Counted from the first letter of the stretch, positions 1-8,678 are shown. The stretch is 21,825 nucleotides of DNA from Chrysochromulina tobinii (GCA_001275005.1 JWZX01000828.1:1-21825), one strand, 5' to 3'. Program-made: numbers and translations. The notes: generated from the sequence alone by a model not told the origin.

Positions 1-198
1 GCTCTCCATGTGTGAGGTCGCGTGAACGGTTTCTTGGGTGGAAAGGCCGCGTCTAGCGGTTCACAGATCAGAAATTCAGCCCCCTGGTTATGTGTTCGTC
101 GCTCGCGCCATAGGCCTCCGACGTACCCCGCGTACAGAACACAAGCGACTCACGCCTTTGGGGGTCGGCCTAGTCGCGGCCACTACCACGCCACCCGC

Positions 199-1220
199 AT
201 GCTCATATCTTTCGCTTCCGTGGTCGGCCTAGCCGCTGCACCCAGCTTCGACTCTTTCTTGACGATGGCTGTTGGCCGATGGAAGGGCGCCAGCTACACG
301 TGGCAGGCGTTTGAATCGGACGGTGCTCGGCCTCTCGGGGTGGCACCAGGGTATGTGACCACCCCGCTCGCCAGCACAACGACGGTCAGCGAAGTCATGC
401 GGTCGTGTGGCGGTGCGGTTCAAGGAGTTGAAGAAGCTCGCACCGGCCCGCAGCCGACGAAAATCATGCTCAACCGCCAAGTCGACGGCACAACTTTCTT
501 CACATACGGAAGCTGGGCACAGGCGCCCCCAATACTGAGCCTTCCGGGTGCTGCTGATGGCGACATGCTCGCCTCTACGAACGCCTTCGGCATCAGCGTG
601 TGCCTTGCCCACGGAGATCGATCCCGACGTCGCTTGCTCGCGGTCGTAGCCGACGGCCAGCTTGCATGCTGCGACTTGACCATCGAGGGCTTTGAATCCG
701 CAGAGGGCTCGGTGCGCGATTTGTTTGGTCTTGCTTTCATCGGAGGTAACGCATGACTGACGAGCATGACTGATTTGTGTTTATTCGTGTTTGCACGCAG
801 ACTTCAGTGGCCGACACGTTGCTCAACGGACGGATGCAGTGCGTGGTCGAGGCCAGAGCCTGGGAGGGCGGAGCGTCGTCCCTCATGCTTGAAGGCACGC
901 TGCCCGAAGGTGCAGACAGCTGGATCAATGCTCGCACGCGATGGACAACGTCCGAGGCGCCAATTGAGGGTGGCGCGCCGCTCATTCCAAGGCGGCACAC
1001 GGACGATGAGGCATCGACCCGCATCGCGTATCTTCCTGGAGGATGTTGGCTTCGCGTGGCCAAAGCTTGGACGCGTGGCGATGGCGGTTACGAGAGTGGC
1101 ATCGAGTTCGAGGCGGGTTCCCTCTCACCCGAGGCCGGGGAGGTGAAAACCATCAGTCACGCCTTCTCTTCGGATGGCGTGCTGCGACGCGTGCGCTTCT
1201 TCAAGGTGGAGGCCATCTGA
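199..1220 (+). CDS. DUF3598/calycin-like protein, two exons
   Basis: Two exons, 199-745 and 808-1220, join in frame to give 319 residues. The start is the first in-frame ATG (199); the open frame runs further upstream but only from non-ATG codons. The N-terminus (MLISFASVVGLAAAP) is hydrophobic and could be a signal or organelle-targeting segment. Two similar halves are visible. Each begins with a short W/G-rich strand (GRWKGASYTW near residue 28) and ends in a beta-rich block (FGISVCLAHGDRSRRRLL near residue 130; YLPGGCWLRV to VRRVRFFKVEAI at the C-terminus). This spacing resembles the two lipocalin-like halves of cyanobacterial and plastid DUF3598 proteins, related to the CpcS/CpeS chromophore-lyase fold. 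The family is recognised by eye only and no ligand can be inferred. It faces the 1557-1945 gene tail to tail. Confidence 0.6.
746..807 (+). other. spliceosomal intron, 62 bp
   Basis: GT donor (gtaacg) at 746 and AG acceptor ending at 807. The upstream frame stops at 756 inside the intron. Splicing 745 to 808 restores one frame through to the stop at 1220 (phase 1, new codon GTG). An alternative AG ends at 800, but it would shift the frame, so the second AG of the tandem acceptor (cagacttcag) is preferred. Confidence 0.7.
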
Positions 1221-1556
1221 GCGCGGGTGTGCGGCGGCTGTGGCGTTTACGACTTGCGCGCGACGCGCCGGCGCGGTCTTGCCCCGCTGCCGCGGTGCGC
1301 GGAAGGAACGAATAACGAAGGCGTCCACTAGCGCTGCCGGTGCGCCGCGTTTGGCGCGTTAGCGAGTACAAGTAAATTTGGCGTTAGAATGCAAGACGTG
1401 ATGGTTCTATACGACAACTTCCAGCATGTTGAGGTCTGTAGGCACTCATGCTCCCACATATCTCTTGATCATCATGTGCCACATTGCTGACATTCCTCTC
1501 AGGTCTGTAGAGCAGAGCTCTCACGACTTGTGAACTGCGCATGTGCTTGTGGATGT
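1221..1556. other. convergent intergenic region
   Basis: This stretch lies between the stop codons of two convergent genes and should hold both 3' UTRs. No credible coding frame is seen. The 10-mer aggtctgtag occurs twice (about 1432 and 1501). No RNA gene was recognised. Confidence 0.5.
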
Positions 1557-1945
1557 CTACTTCTGCTGCTGCTGCTGCTGCTCCTGGAGTGCGCGCTTGC
1601 GCGCACGTTCCTCGTCGCGCTTGATTGCCCAGTCTTGCCTCATATCGCCCTTTGTCTCGAATAGGACTTTATTCATCATCGCCTTGCGCTCCTTGAGACG
1701 CTCCTCATCCTCAGGCCCAAACTTTTCACGGAGCTTGGCCTTCGCAGCCTCCGACGCAAGCAGCTCTTCCCTGCTGAGCTGCGTCTTACCACCAGTATAG
1801 GCAAACGCCGCGAGCGAAGGCACGACGAAGAGTAGCGTGTAGAAGACAGTTAGCTGCGCAAATACATGGTGGCATCGGGAAGTCAGTTTGGTGCGATCAC
1901 ATGCAGCTAGTGAGATGCGCCCGTCACCTTCGAATTGAGCACCAT
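1557..1945 (-). CDS. small single-pass membrane protein, two exons
   Basis: Exon 1 is 1945-1928 (ATG GTG CTC AAT TCG AAG) and exon 2 is 1853-1557; together they encode 104 residues. The product begins MVLNSK, followed by one strong hydrophobic segment (about residues 7-25, LTVFYTLLFVVPSLAAFAY). A charged helical tail rich in E, K and R follows, ending in a run of six or seven glutamines encoded by a CAG-type repeat. Without splicing, the frame has no sensible N-terminus. Size and layout (very short N-terminus, one TM helix, basic/acidic helix) resemble small assembly factors of the mitochondrial inner membrane or ER. I cannot assign a family and do not claim that function. Confidence 0.6.
1854..1927 (-). 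other. spliceosomal intron, 74 bp
   Basis: On the minus strand the donor is gtgacg (1927 downward) and the acceptor is tttgcgcag (ending 1854). It is phase 0 and joins codon AAG to CTA. It separates a six-codon first exon from the membrane segment. Confidence 0.65.
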
Positions 1946-2504
1946 GCCACGGTACACTATGGGTTTCGGCCCACCCGCCGTCACTCCTGGGACCTGGTGC
2001 CCAGGCGGCGGCGCGAAGCGTTCCGACGGCAAGCGTGTTGACAGTGCTCTTCTCCACATCGTCGACATTTTTCACAGATCTCCTGGGAATTTTCACGGAA
2101 ACAAGGAGAGGCTGGGCAGATCTTAGACTTTCCGAGCTCTTCACAGCCCCTGTGGATTTTTGTAATAACTCGACACCTCCCGAGACACACCGGACCGGCG
2201 TAACGGCAATTGCGTAACGGATGCAGTTAGAGTTACCCTGGACCCTTACCACAGCTCCACATACCGGTACTCGAACAGCCGCCGGGCCGGGCCGCTTATC
2301 GTTTTAGCCCCGCCCTTCGCCTAAAGCGCGTCCACGACGAGCGGGCGGCGGATTGATGGCTTGGAATGCGATGGCGCCAGTGCTCGCGATGCGAACTCGG
2401 GGATCCGCGGTCTCATTGTCCTGTACCGCTGTACGGTGGGACAGTCGCTATCACTATGCTCTGGTCCGCCGGAGCCCTCGTCTCTTGGCCACCCTCAGGC
2501 AGGC
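1946..2504. other. intergenic: promoter of 1557-1945 gene and 3' flank of IQ protein
   Basis: The minus-strand frame stays open from 1945 to 2252 without a supported start, so I treat it as 5' leader or promoter. A palindromic taccggta lies near 2265 and a GC-rich block (cgccgggccgggccgc) near 2280. No other gene is supported. Confidence 0.4.
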
Positions 2505-4847
2505 CTAACGCGCCGACTCGCCGCTGCCCTGCTGCGCGATCCATTCCAATCGAGCCGCCTCCTTCTTGGCTGCCCGCTCCTGCTTCCGAGCCATCACCGC
2601 TGCATGCGCTGCCGCGGCCTCACCCTCTTTGTCGGCCGCCTCGCCAACCTTGTCGGCGACCAGACGCTTCTGAGTGGCCACGCGTTTGGCCGTGGCTCCT
2701 CCGATGGCCGCCTTGGCTTCGGCCTGCTCCGCTTCCAACTTGGAGGTTTCGGCCTTGAGGCGCGCCGCTTCGGCGTTATCGGCGAGGCGCACAGCCTTGA
2801 GCCGTTCAGCTTCAGCCTTCTCGGCGGCCGCCGTCTTCCTCGCCTCCTCGGCCCTCTTTTTCTCCCTCATTGGGTTGGTCTTCTTCCGAGCGGCTCCCCC
2901 TCGGGCGTGTGCTTGAATGGTCTCCGTCGCCTCTGCTCGCTGCTTAGCCTTCTTCCTGCCCCTCTTGCCCCGTGCGCGAGACTGGATCTTGACGGCCGAC
3001 GGCCCTCGTCTCCTGGCCTCTTCGGCCTCAGCATACTCGGCGGCAGCCACACGCACAGCCTCCGCCTCCTCGGCAGCCACACGCACAGCCTCCGCCTCCT
3101 CGGCAGCCACACGCACAGCCTCCGCCTCCTCGGCAGCCACACGCACAGCCTCCGCCTCCTCGGCTGCCACACGCACAGCCTCCGCCTCCTCGGTTGCCAC
3201 ACGCTCCGCCTCCGCCTCCTCGGTTGCCACACGCACAGCCCCCGCCTCCTCGGCTGCCACACGCACAGCCTCCGCCTCCTCGGCTGCCACACGCACAGCC
3301 CCCGCCTCCTCGGCTGCCACACGCACAGCCTCCGCCTCCTTGGTTGCCACACGCTCCGCATCCGCATCCTCGGCTGCCACACGCCCAGCCTCCGCCTCCT
3401 CGGCTGCCACATGCTCAGAAAGTTTCTCCTCGGCTGGCTCATGATGCCCAGAGTCTGCGGCAGTCTCCGTATCCACGTGATCCACATGCTTGGCCTCCTG
3501 TGTGGACTCGTCACCTGCCGCCTCCTCTGTGGCTACATTCACCTCCCTGTTCACCTCTGAGGCTGCAATCACCTGCACATTCACCAGCGTCGCCTCTTCT
3601 GCAGAGGACTCCTTCGACTCTTCCTTAGTTGGCTGATCCTTTGGCACTTCCCGAGCTGGCGTTAGAACCGGAGCTGTGCGGAGCTCCGACATCTCTCCAT
3701 GCTCGTCGGGGATGTCCTTGTGTGTGTCCTGTCTCGTCTCCTCGTCCTGAACCACGATCGTATCCACAATCGTCCCCACTGCCTCCTGAATCGCCAGATG
3801 CTGGGCGGGCGCCTCGCTTCCCGGCGGCAAGTGCGACGCCACATCAGCCAGAGCAGTATTACCATCCTCAGTGCCAGCACTGTACCTATCACTGTGCCTA
3901 TCACTGTGCCGCTTGCTATCTGACCGACGAGGCTCTTCGTGCTGTAACGGAGACAGGTAAGACTTGGCGAGCGTCTCATCACTGCGAGTGCGCGTGCGAG
4001 CGCGAGTGTAACTAACAGGCGTTCTGGCCTCCAGCATGCCTTCCCCCCCTTGATCCTGCTGACGGCTGCCTTCTGTAAGCCCTTCTGCATTTGGAGGCTT
4101 GATCGAGGTGGCTGACACCATCTCCTCCATCACGCCATCACTACGTCGGTGACTATCGTCAAGGAAAGCGACGGTGCTAGGCGTCCTGGCCCTCGGCTCG
4201 GCCGTCCTGCTACTTGCTGCCAGATCCAGAACGACAGCTGGGTCAGCGCTAAGGTCCTTGCTAAGGTCAGCGCCTTCGTCCGCGACCTTCATCGCTACAT
4301 GTACCAGGAAGAGCTCATCCTTCTCCTCGAGCAACGGCCGCCGCATTGCGCGGGAGGCTCGCCGGGAAGAGGGCAGGGGCTTGAGACTTGTAGGTGGACG
4401 CGAGAGATCACCGAAGAGCATCTCGTGGATGAGCGTGCCAGAGGTCAAAGGCCGACCGTCGAGGCCGAATGGGGTTGGCGGAGGGAGTTCGAAGATCTTT
4501 GAGCATGGAGGTAGCTTCAGCCTCGGGGTGATCCCTCGTGAAACCAGCCCTCGATCTAGCCGACGCATTTCAGGCGAGCCGTTGGCGATCCGCACGGTCA
4601 GCAGGCGCGACAAGCTCGCTGCTCGTCTGGTTGCCCACACACGGCGCTCAGCTTGAAGTTGTTGCAGAGTCAATTGGAGATGCCTCGGATCATCAGCTTT
4701 TGACGAGGCTGATCTGAGATGTGCGAGCCGAGGAGATTTAACTCTGGGCGAAAATGAACCTCTGATCGGACCGAGTGGCGACAACACATCGATGTTCAGG
4801 CGTTCCATTGTGCTGAAGAATCCGTTACAATTACTATGAGTTTGCAT
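2505..4847 (-). CDS. IQ-motif, Ala/Glu-rich coiled-coil protein
   Basis: A single open frame of 780 residues from ATG 4847; an alternative ATG lies 13 codons later at 4808. The frame continues upstream only from a TTG. Residues 1 to about 470 are low-complexity, Ser/Arg then Glu/Thr rich, and probably disordered. About residues 472-601 are 13 near-identical decapeptides (EEAEAVRVAA type). Two IQ motifs follow: IQSRARGKRGRKK from residue 621 and IQAHARGGAARKK from residue 644. Both match IQxxxRGxxxR and predict calmodulin or EF-hand light-chain binding. The C-terminal 120 residues are a charged Ala/Glu/Lys helix. A cytoskeletal or scaffold role is plausible from this layout, but no catalytic domain is seen. 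It shares a 284-bp divergent promoter with the decarboxylase gene. Confidence 0.7.
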   Translation of the reverse strand: MQTHSNCNGFFSTMERLNIDVLSPLGPIRGSFSPRVKSPRLAHLRSASSKADDPRHLQLTLQQLQAERRVWATRRAASLSRLLTVRIANGSPEMRRLDRGLVSRGITPRLKLPPCSKIFELPPPTPFGLDGRPLTSGTLIHEMLFGDLSRPPTSLKPLPSSRRASRAMRRPLLEEKDELFLVHVAMKVADEGADLSKDLSADPAVVLDLAASSRTAEPRARTPSTVAFLDDSHRRSDGVMEEMVSATSIKPPNAEGLTEGSRQQDQGGEGMLEARTPVSYTRARTRTRSDETLAKSYLSPLQHEEPRRSDSKRHSDRHSDRYSAGTEDGNTALADVASHLPPGSEAPAQHLAIQEAVGTIVDTIVVQDEETRQDTHKDIPDEHGEMSELRTAPVLTPAREVPKDQPTKEESKESSAEEATLVNVQVIAASEVNREVNVATEEAAGDESTQEAKHVDHVDTETAADSGHHEPAEEKLSEHVAAEEAEAGRVAAEDADAERVATKEAEAVRVAAEEAGAVRVAAEEAEAVRVAAEEAGAVRVATEEAEAERVATEEAEAVRVAAEEAEAVRVAAEEAEAVRVAAEEAEAVRVAAEEAEAVRVAAAEYAEAEEARRRGPSAVKIQSRARGKRGRKKAKQRAEATETIQAHARGGAARKKTNPMREKKRAEEARKTAAAEKAEAERLKAVRLADNAEAARLKAETSKLEAEQAEAKAAIGGATAKRVATQKRLVADKVGEAADKEGEAAAAHAAVMARKQERAAKKEAARLEWIAQQGSGESAR
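3043..3432. repeat. 30-bp coding minisatellite, about 13 units
   Basis: Consecutive 30-bp units (gcagccacacgcacagcc + tccgcctcctcg) run without spacers. Each encodes ten residues on the minus strand. Variants at fixed positions (cagcc/ctccg, gcagcc/gctgcc/gttgcc) show that some blocks were duplicated later than others. The period is a multiple of three, so copy-number change keeps the frame. Confidence 0.9.
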
Positions 4848-5131
4848 GCACTGAGTCCACTCTCTTCCGGAAGCGGATCGACACGAGCCGGCTCTCCGAG
4901 TAGCGATCCGAGTGTCAACAGCCAATGCACAGCCAAAAAATTAGAAATTCTCCCGACGCCTGTAAAAACCTAAAGAGTACAACAATCATGCGTCCTTCCA
5001 AGATAATTCCGAGTAGGAGATCCGTCACACGCCTGCAATTTGCGCCCTGCCATAGATTCCTCGAGTATTGACAGCCAATTCACAGCCACATTGGTTGCTC
5101 TTCCCATTCACACTTCAAGGGCTTCATTGAC
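4848..5131. promoter_or_regulatory. divergent promoter region with a 27-bp direct repeat
   Basis: This is 284 bp between the divergent starts at 4847 (-) and 5132 (+). Two 27-bp copies of a CGAGT..ACAGCCAAT.CACAGCCA sequence lie at 4909-4935 and 5062-5088 and match at 23 of 27 positions. One is about 60 bp from the minus start and the other about 44 bp from the plus start. The promoter role is inferred from position. Confidence 0.45.
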
Positions 5132-7159
5132 ATGGCTTCATTGTCGGTCTCTCCGGGCGGTACGCTCGAGCTGCGGCTGCCGCTGCGCGTCGTGCTGCTA
5201 TCGGCCGGTTCGGCAGCTATTGCATGGACGCTTGCGTTGGGCCTCTACACACGTCGTCGCGGGCGATATGCGCCAGCTACCTCGTCGGAGGACTTCGTGC
5301 GCTCCGGCGTTGCCATCCTCCGGTGGCTGACCAACTATCGGAGCCGCACGTGCCGTCAGTTGCCAATCGTCTCGACGGTCGCACCCAACTATCTACGTGA
5401 CTCACTCCCGGCAACTGCTCCCGAGGAGCCCGAGCCCTTCAGCAACATCCTGAGCGACCTGAGCGAGAAAATCTTACCTGGTCTTACGCACTGGGAGAAC
5501 AGTGCAAGCTTCTTCGCTTACTTCAAGCCTCACTCATCGTACCCCGCGGTGCTCGGCGAGCTCGTCTGCGCGGGGCTAAATGTCATGGGCTTTGACTGGA
5601 TCGCATCGCCCGCATGTACCGAGCTCGAGGTCGTTACGCTCGACTGGCTCGGCAAGCTCTTGCAACTTCCCGAACGATTCCTATCGTGCTCAGCCGGCCC
5701 CGGAGGCGCGGTCATCCAAGGGAGCGCGGGCGAGGCGGCCATCGTCATCCTGCTTGCGGCCACGCGCCGCGCGCAGAGCCGTCGCGCGGCGGCCAGCCGC
5801 AGTGCAGGTGCCCCGCTCCTCGGTGGTGCAGGCGCCACTGCCGACGCCTGCACAGGCGCCGCAGCAGACGACGTCGGACGGAGCCGCTGCGTGGTCTACT
5901 GCTCGGACCAGACGCATGCCATCATCAAGAAGGCGTGCATGGTCCTCGGCCTTCGCTGCCGGGCGCTGCCCACTTCAGTCGAGACTGGTTTCACCTTACG
6001 AGGCGAAGTGCTTGCCGCCGCCATCGATGCAGATCTCGCAGATCTCGCAGAGAACTGGCTGCCCGTCGCCGTGGTCGGCACGAGTGGCACGACGACCTCG
6101 TGCGCCTTCGACCCGCTCGACGAGCTCGCTGATGTGTGCACCCCGCGTGGTCTGTGGCTCCACGTCGACGCAGCGTACGGAGGCGCATATGCATGCCTCG
6201 ACGAGGTACGGCCTCTTTTCGCCGGCCTCGAGCGCTGCGACTCGTTTTGCGTCAACGCGCATAAGAAGCTGCTCGTGCCCTTTGACCTGGCGGCGCTGTA
6301 CGTGGCCGACCGGCGCCCGCTGCTCCACGCGCTCAGCCTCACCCCCGAATACCTGCGTAATGACGCCTCTGAGTCGGGCGCCGTTGTCGACTATGAGCAT
6401 TGGCAGCTTGGGCTCGGCCGTCGCTTCCGCGCGCTGAAGCTTTGGTTTGTGATGCGCCGCTTCGGCGCGTCGGGCGTGCGCGCGCACGTGCGCGCGGGGA
6501 TGGTACTTGCACGTCGCTTTGCCGATCTCGTCGCCACCTCTGAGGTCTTCGAACTTGCGGCGCCGCCCTCGCTCTCGCTCGTCTGCTTCCGCCTCATGCA
6601 TGCTCGCGTGCCGCATGGCTCCGAGGACGACGACGCTCTGCATATGGAGTTTCTCGCACGTGCGAAGGCGCGAAATGTCTTCATCATTCGTTCGCGTCTC
6701 GGCGGTCGCCTCATCTTACGCTTTGCCTGCGGCGGCATCGAGCAGACGGTCCAGGAGGTTGAGAGGGCCTTTGAGATCCTCCGCGCAGTGGCCAGGGATT
6801 GGATGGCCAGCACTATGATGACTTTCAGAGACGTTGCTCAACACTTTGGCAACTCGATCGCCGCAAACAACTACCCAGCCGCCTTCGAGCTGCTAACGCC
6901 TGAAGCTCAGGCCGTTTACTCACCCGAAAGCCTGAAGGCAGCGGTGGCTTCCATGACCTGTGCCGCCCCAGGAGGGATTCAAGAGGTGGAGGTGATCGAG
7001 GAAGGGATTTTGGAAGATTGGCCCGCCAAGCAACCTGGGGATGTCGCGAGCGTCTACGTGGCGTTGACAGGTGCTGGCTTTGCTGAGGCCGTGGCGGTGA
7101 TCGTTGTGCAGCGCAATTGCAACCTTCTGATCCGACATCTGGAATGGGGAAGACCGTAA
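5132..7159 (+). CDS. membrane-anchored aromatic-L-amino-acid decarboxylase-like protein with C-terminal NTF2-like domain
   Basis: An intronless 675-residue frame. Residues 18-39 form one hydrophobic segment followed by RRR, a probable N-terminal membrane anchor. About residues 70-560 are a group II PLP-dependent decarboxylase (DOPA/tyrosine/tryptophan decarboxylase family). Visible landmarks are FFAYFKPHSSYPAVLGE, DWIASPACTELE, VIQGSAGEAA, the PLP-stacking His262 (SDQTH), Asp346 (HVDAAYGG), the Schiff-base Lys378 (NAHKKLL) and Tyr407 (TPEYLRND). This tyrosine favours decarboxylase over aldehyde-synthase chemistry. The usual HKW is HKK here. An Ala/Arg-rich insertion lies at about residues 210-253. 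From about 565 to the end, FRDVAQHFGNSIAANNYPAA and following sequence look like an NTF2/SnoaL-like (DUF3887-type) domain, not part of standard AADCs. The amino-acid substrate cannot be read from the sequence. Confidence 0.88.
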   Translation: MASLSVSPGGTLELRLPLRVVLLSAGSAAIAWTLALGLYTRRRGRYAPATSSEDFVRSGVAILRWLTNYRSRTCRQLPIVSTVAPNYLRDSLPATAPEEPEPFSNILSDLSEKILPGLTHWENSASFFAYFKPHSSYPAVLGELVCAGLNVMGFDWIASPACTELEVVTLDWLGKLLQLPERFLSCSAGPGGAVIQGSAGEAAIVILLAATRRAQSRRAAASRSAGAPLLGGAGATADACTGAAADDVGRSRCVVYCSDQTHAIIKKACMVLGLRCRALPTSVETGFTLRGEVLAAAIDADLADLAENWLPVAVVGTSGTTTSCAFDPLDELADVCTPRGLWLHVDAAYGGAYACLDEVRPLFAGLERCDSFCVNAHKKLLVPFDLAALYVADRRPLLHALSLTPEYLRNDASESGAVVDYEHWQLGLGRRFRALKLWFVMRRFGASGVRAHVRAGMVLARRFADLVATSEVFELAAPPSLSLVCFRLMHARVPHGSEDDDALHMEFLARAKARNVFIIRSRLGGRLILRFACGGIEQTVQEVERAFEILRAVARDWMASTMMTFRDVAQHFGNSIAANNYPAAFELLTPEAQAVYSPESLKAAVASMTCAAPGGIQEVEVIEEGILEDWPAKQPGDVASVYVALTGAGFAEAVAVIVVQRNCNLLIRHLEWGRP

Positions 7160-7733
7160 CGCCGTGAAACCCGTGGAGTGGTTCTGCAGGGGGGTTGGGC
7201 GGGGTGGTGTCTCTGTCTGGCGAGACAGAGATTTGTAACTGAACAAGCAACCCAACCAATTGGCCGGACTCCCTGAATTGCGGTGGGGATTTGAAGGCGC
7301 TGATGCCGGTGTCTCTACGCTAACGTCTGCCCGGCGTGACGCTCGGGGCTGGTTCGTATGTGGTATGAGCGGGGTTACTTCATCGAAGGTTCGATTCGAT
7401 TGTGGATTGATCGGATACTTAGGGAAGAGGCGCGCGTGATCGGATGTACCTGACACATGATGTTATGATGATATGGCTCTGAGGTAAACTGTACGGCACG
7501 TGGATAAAGTTGAGAAAACTGTGACACAGCCATCTGAGAACTGCTGATAACCGCGGTGTGAGCTGTCGGAGCTTTTTCGCCGCGCGCTTTTCTGCATTTT
7601 CGGTTTGGCCGCCGGCCGCCGCGCGCCTGTGGCGCCGCCGCGCGCGTGTGCGTGCGTCCCAGTACCGCCCTGGGCTTGCGATTTCATTCGACGGCTTGCA
7701 TGTCAACCCGTCTCCTAGCTTGCAAGTGCAAGG
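7160..7733. other. convergent intergenic region with a 9-bp-stem hairpin
   Basis: 3' flanks of the decarboxylase gene and of the 7734-8678 gene. At 7210-7231 the sequence TCTCTGTCT-GGCG-AGACAGAGA forms a perfect 9-bp stem with a 4-nt loop, 50 nt after the stop codon and just before tttgtaac. The rest includes a GC-rich purine/pyrimidine mosaic around 7600-7660. No gene is supported. Confidence 0.5.
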
Positions 7734-8678
7734 CTACTCCTCGTCTGACCACGCGCACACACGGAAGCCGCCCTGCTCGAGTAGGCGCCGCAGCGTGCGC
7801 ACCTGCTCCAGCACTTGGGGCAACGTGCGGAGGCTCTCGGGGAGATCGTCGCTCAGATGCGCGATAGCCGTCTCGAGGAGCTCACGCACGGTACTTGTGG
7901 CATGCAAGATGCTGCGCTCGACCAGCACCCATCCGACCGGCAGCGGCCAATCCTCATCGTCCGCTAGCTCCGGCACACTCAGCCACTCGTCTGGCCCCTT
8001 GCTCACCACCACATCCAAGCCCGCTGGCCCGTCGACATGTACCGTGCGGCGCGGTGCGCGAGAGGGCGTGGGTGATGCGGAGGCCACGCCGTGCGCGATG
8101 ACCATCGGCCATGCAGATGCCACCGCAACAGATGCCGCGCCTTCCGTCGCGGCAGCCTCGCCGCTGCTGGGCGAGCAGAAGCCCTCAGGCAGGGAGCCAG
8201 AGCCCGTGACCCACCCGAGGGCTGTGCGTGTAATGTCGAGCGCCACGCCCACTGGAACGCCCTCAACCGGCCTGGAAGCGCTATCCCTTGCGAGCGGCAT
8301 GTGCCGACCGTACATGACCACGTCGGATGGGTCCTCCACCATGAAGGCGACCTCGGCAGCAGACAAATCTCGCTCGCGCCGGTAGACGGGTTTGCCGTGG
8401 TTCTCGCGCTGCAAACGCGTATACGCACCCTCGAAAGCCATTCCAGCTGCTCGAACAGCCAGCACCGAGTGCTCGAGCTCTGCGACATGCACATCAAGCA
8501 GCCAGTCGCCCACCCACGCTCTTGCCCCAGCAGGCGATGAAAAATCGCCGGGCGCGAAGGCCATGAAGCTTTCGCTGCCGACCGCAGGCGCGATCCACCA
8601 TCCTTGCCAGCCGGGACCGTCTCGATCGTCCCAATAGTAGAGCCAGGGGGGCTCGAAGGCGACAGGTTGGTCACACAT
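7734..8678 (-). CDS. unassigned protein with an N-terminal YYWDxRDGPxWxGWW motif
   Basis: An uninterrupted frame of 314 residues from ATG 8678; five further upstream codons reach only a GTG. Residues 13-47 hold WLYYWDDRDGPGWQGWW followed by IAPAVGSESFMAFAPGD, a compact aromatic/Gly block that looks like a small conserved module. I have the impression of similar modules in other algal and dinoflagellate proteins but cannot name a family. The middle (about residues 165-215) is Ala/Ser-rich linker. The C-terminal 80 residues are helical and Leu/Glu-rich (ILHATSTVRELLETAIAHL and onward). No signal peptide, membrane segment or catalytic motif is seen. Function unknown. Confidence 0.6.
   Translation of the reverse strand: MCDQPVAFEPPWLYYWDDRDGPGWQGWWIAPAVGSESFMAFAPGDFSSPAGARAWVGDWLLDVHVAELEHSVLAVRAAGMAFEGAYTRLQRENHGKPVYRRERDLSAAEVAFMVEDPSDVVMYGRHMPLARDSASRPVEGVPVGVALDITRTALGWVTGSGSLPEGFCSPSSGEAAATEGAASVAVASAWPMVIAHGVASASPTPSRAPRRTVHVDGPAGLDVVVSKGPDEWLSVPELADDEDWPLPVGWVLVERSILHATSTVRELLETAIAHLSDDLPESLRTLPQVLEQVRTLRRLLEQGGFRVCAWSDEE

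Noticed and set aside
22-198. Upstream in-frame extension of the DUF3598-like protein
   Set aside because: It has no ATG and reads as low-information Arg/Pro/Ser sequence; the first ATG at 199 starts a plausible hydrophobic leader.
3043-3432. Possible CRISPR-like array
   Set aside because: Units are contiguous with no variable spacers and encode a regular decapeptide in a long open frame.
2361-3560. 399-codon plus-strand frame with repeated His-Ser-Leu-Arg-Leu-Leu-Gly units
   Set aside because: It is the antisense shadow of the 30-bp minisatellite in the IQ-protein gene. A period of 30 keeps all six frames open, and it lacks any domain.
5580-6437. Arg/Ser-rich frame overlapping the decarboxylase in another phase
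   Set aside because: The decarboxylase frame holds all conserved motifs; this one is an out-of-phase shadow of GC-rich codons.
7380-7410. GGTTCGATTC, resembling a tRNA T-loop
   Set aside because: The flanking bases do not form a T stem and no acceptor, D or anticodon arms could be paired upstream.
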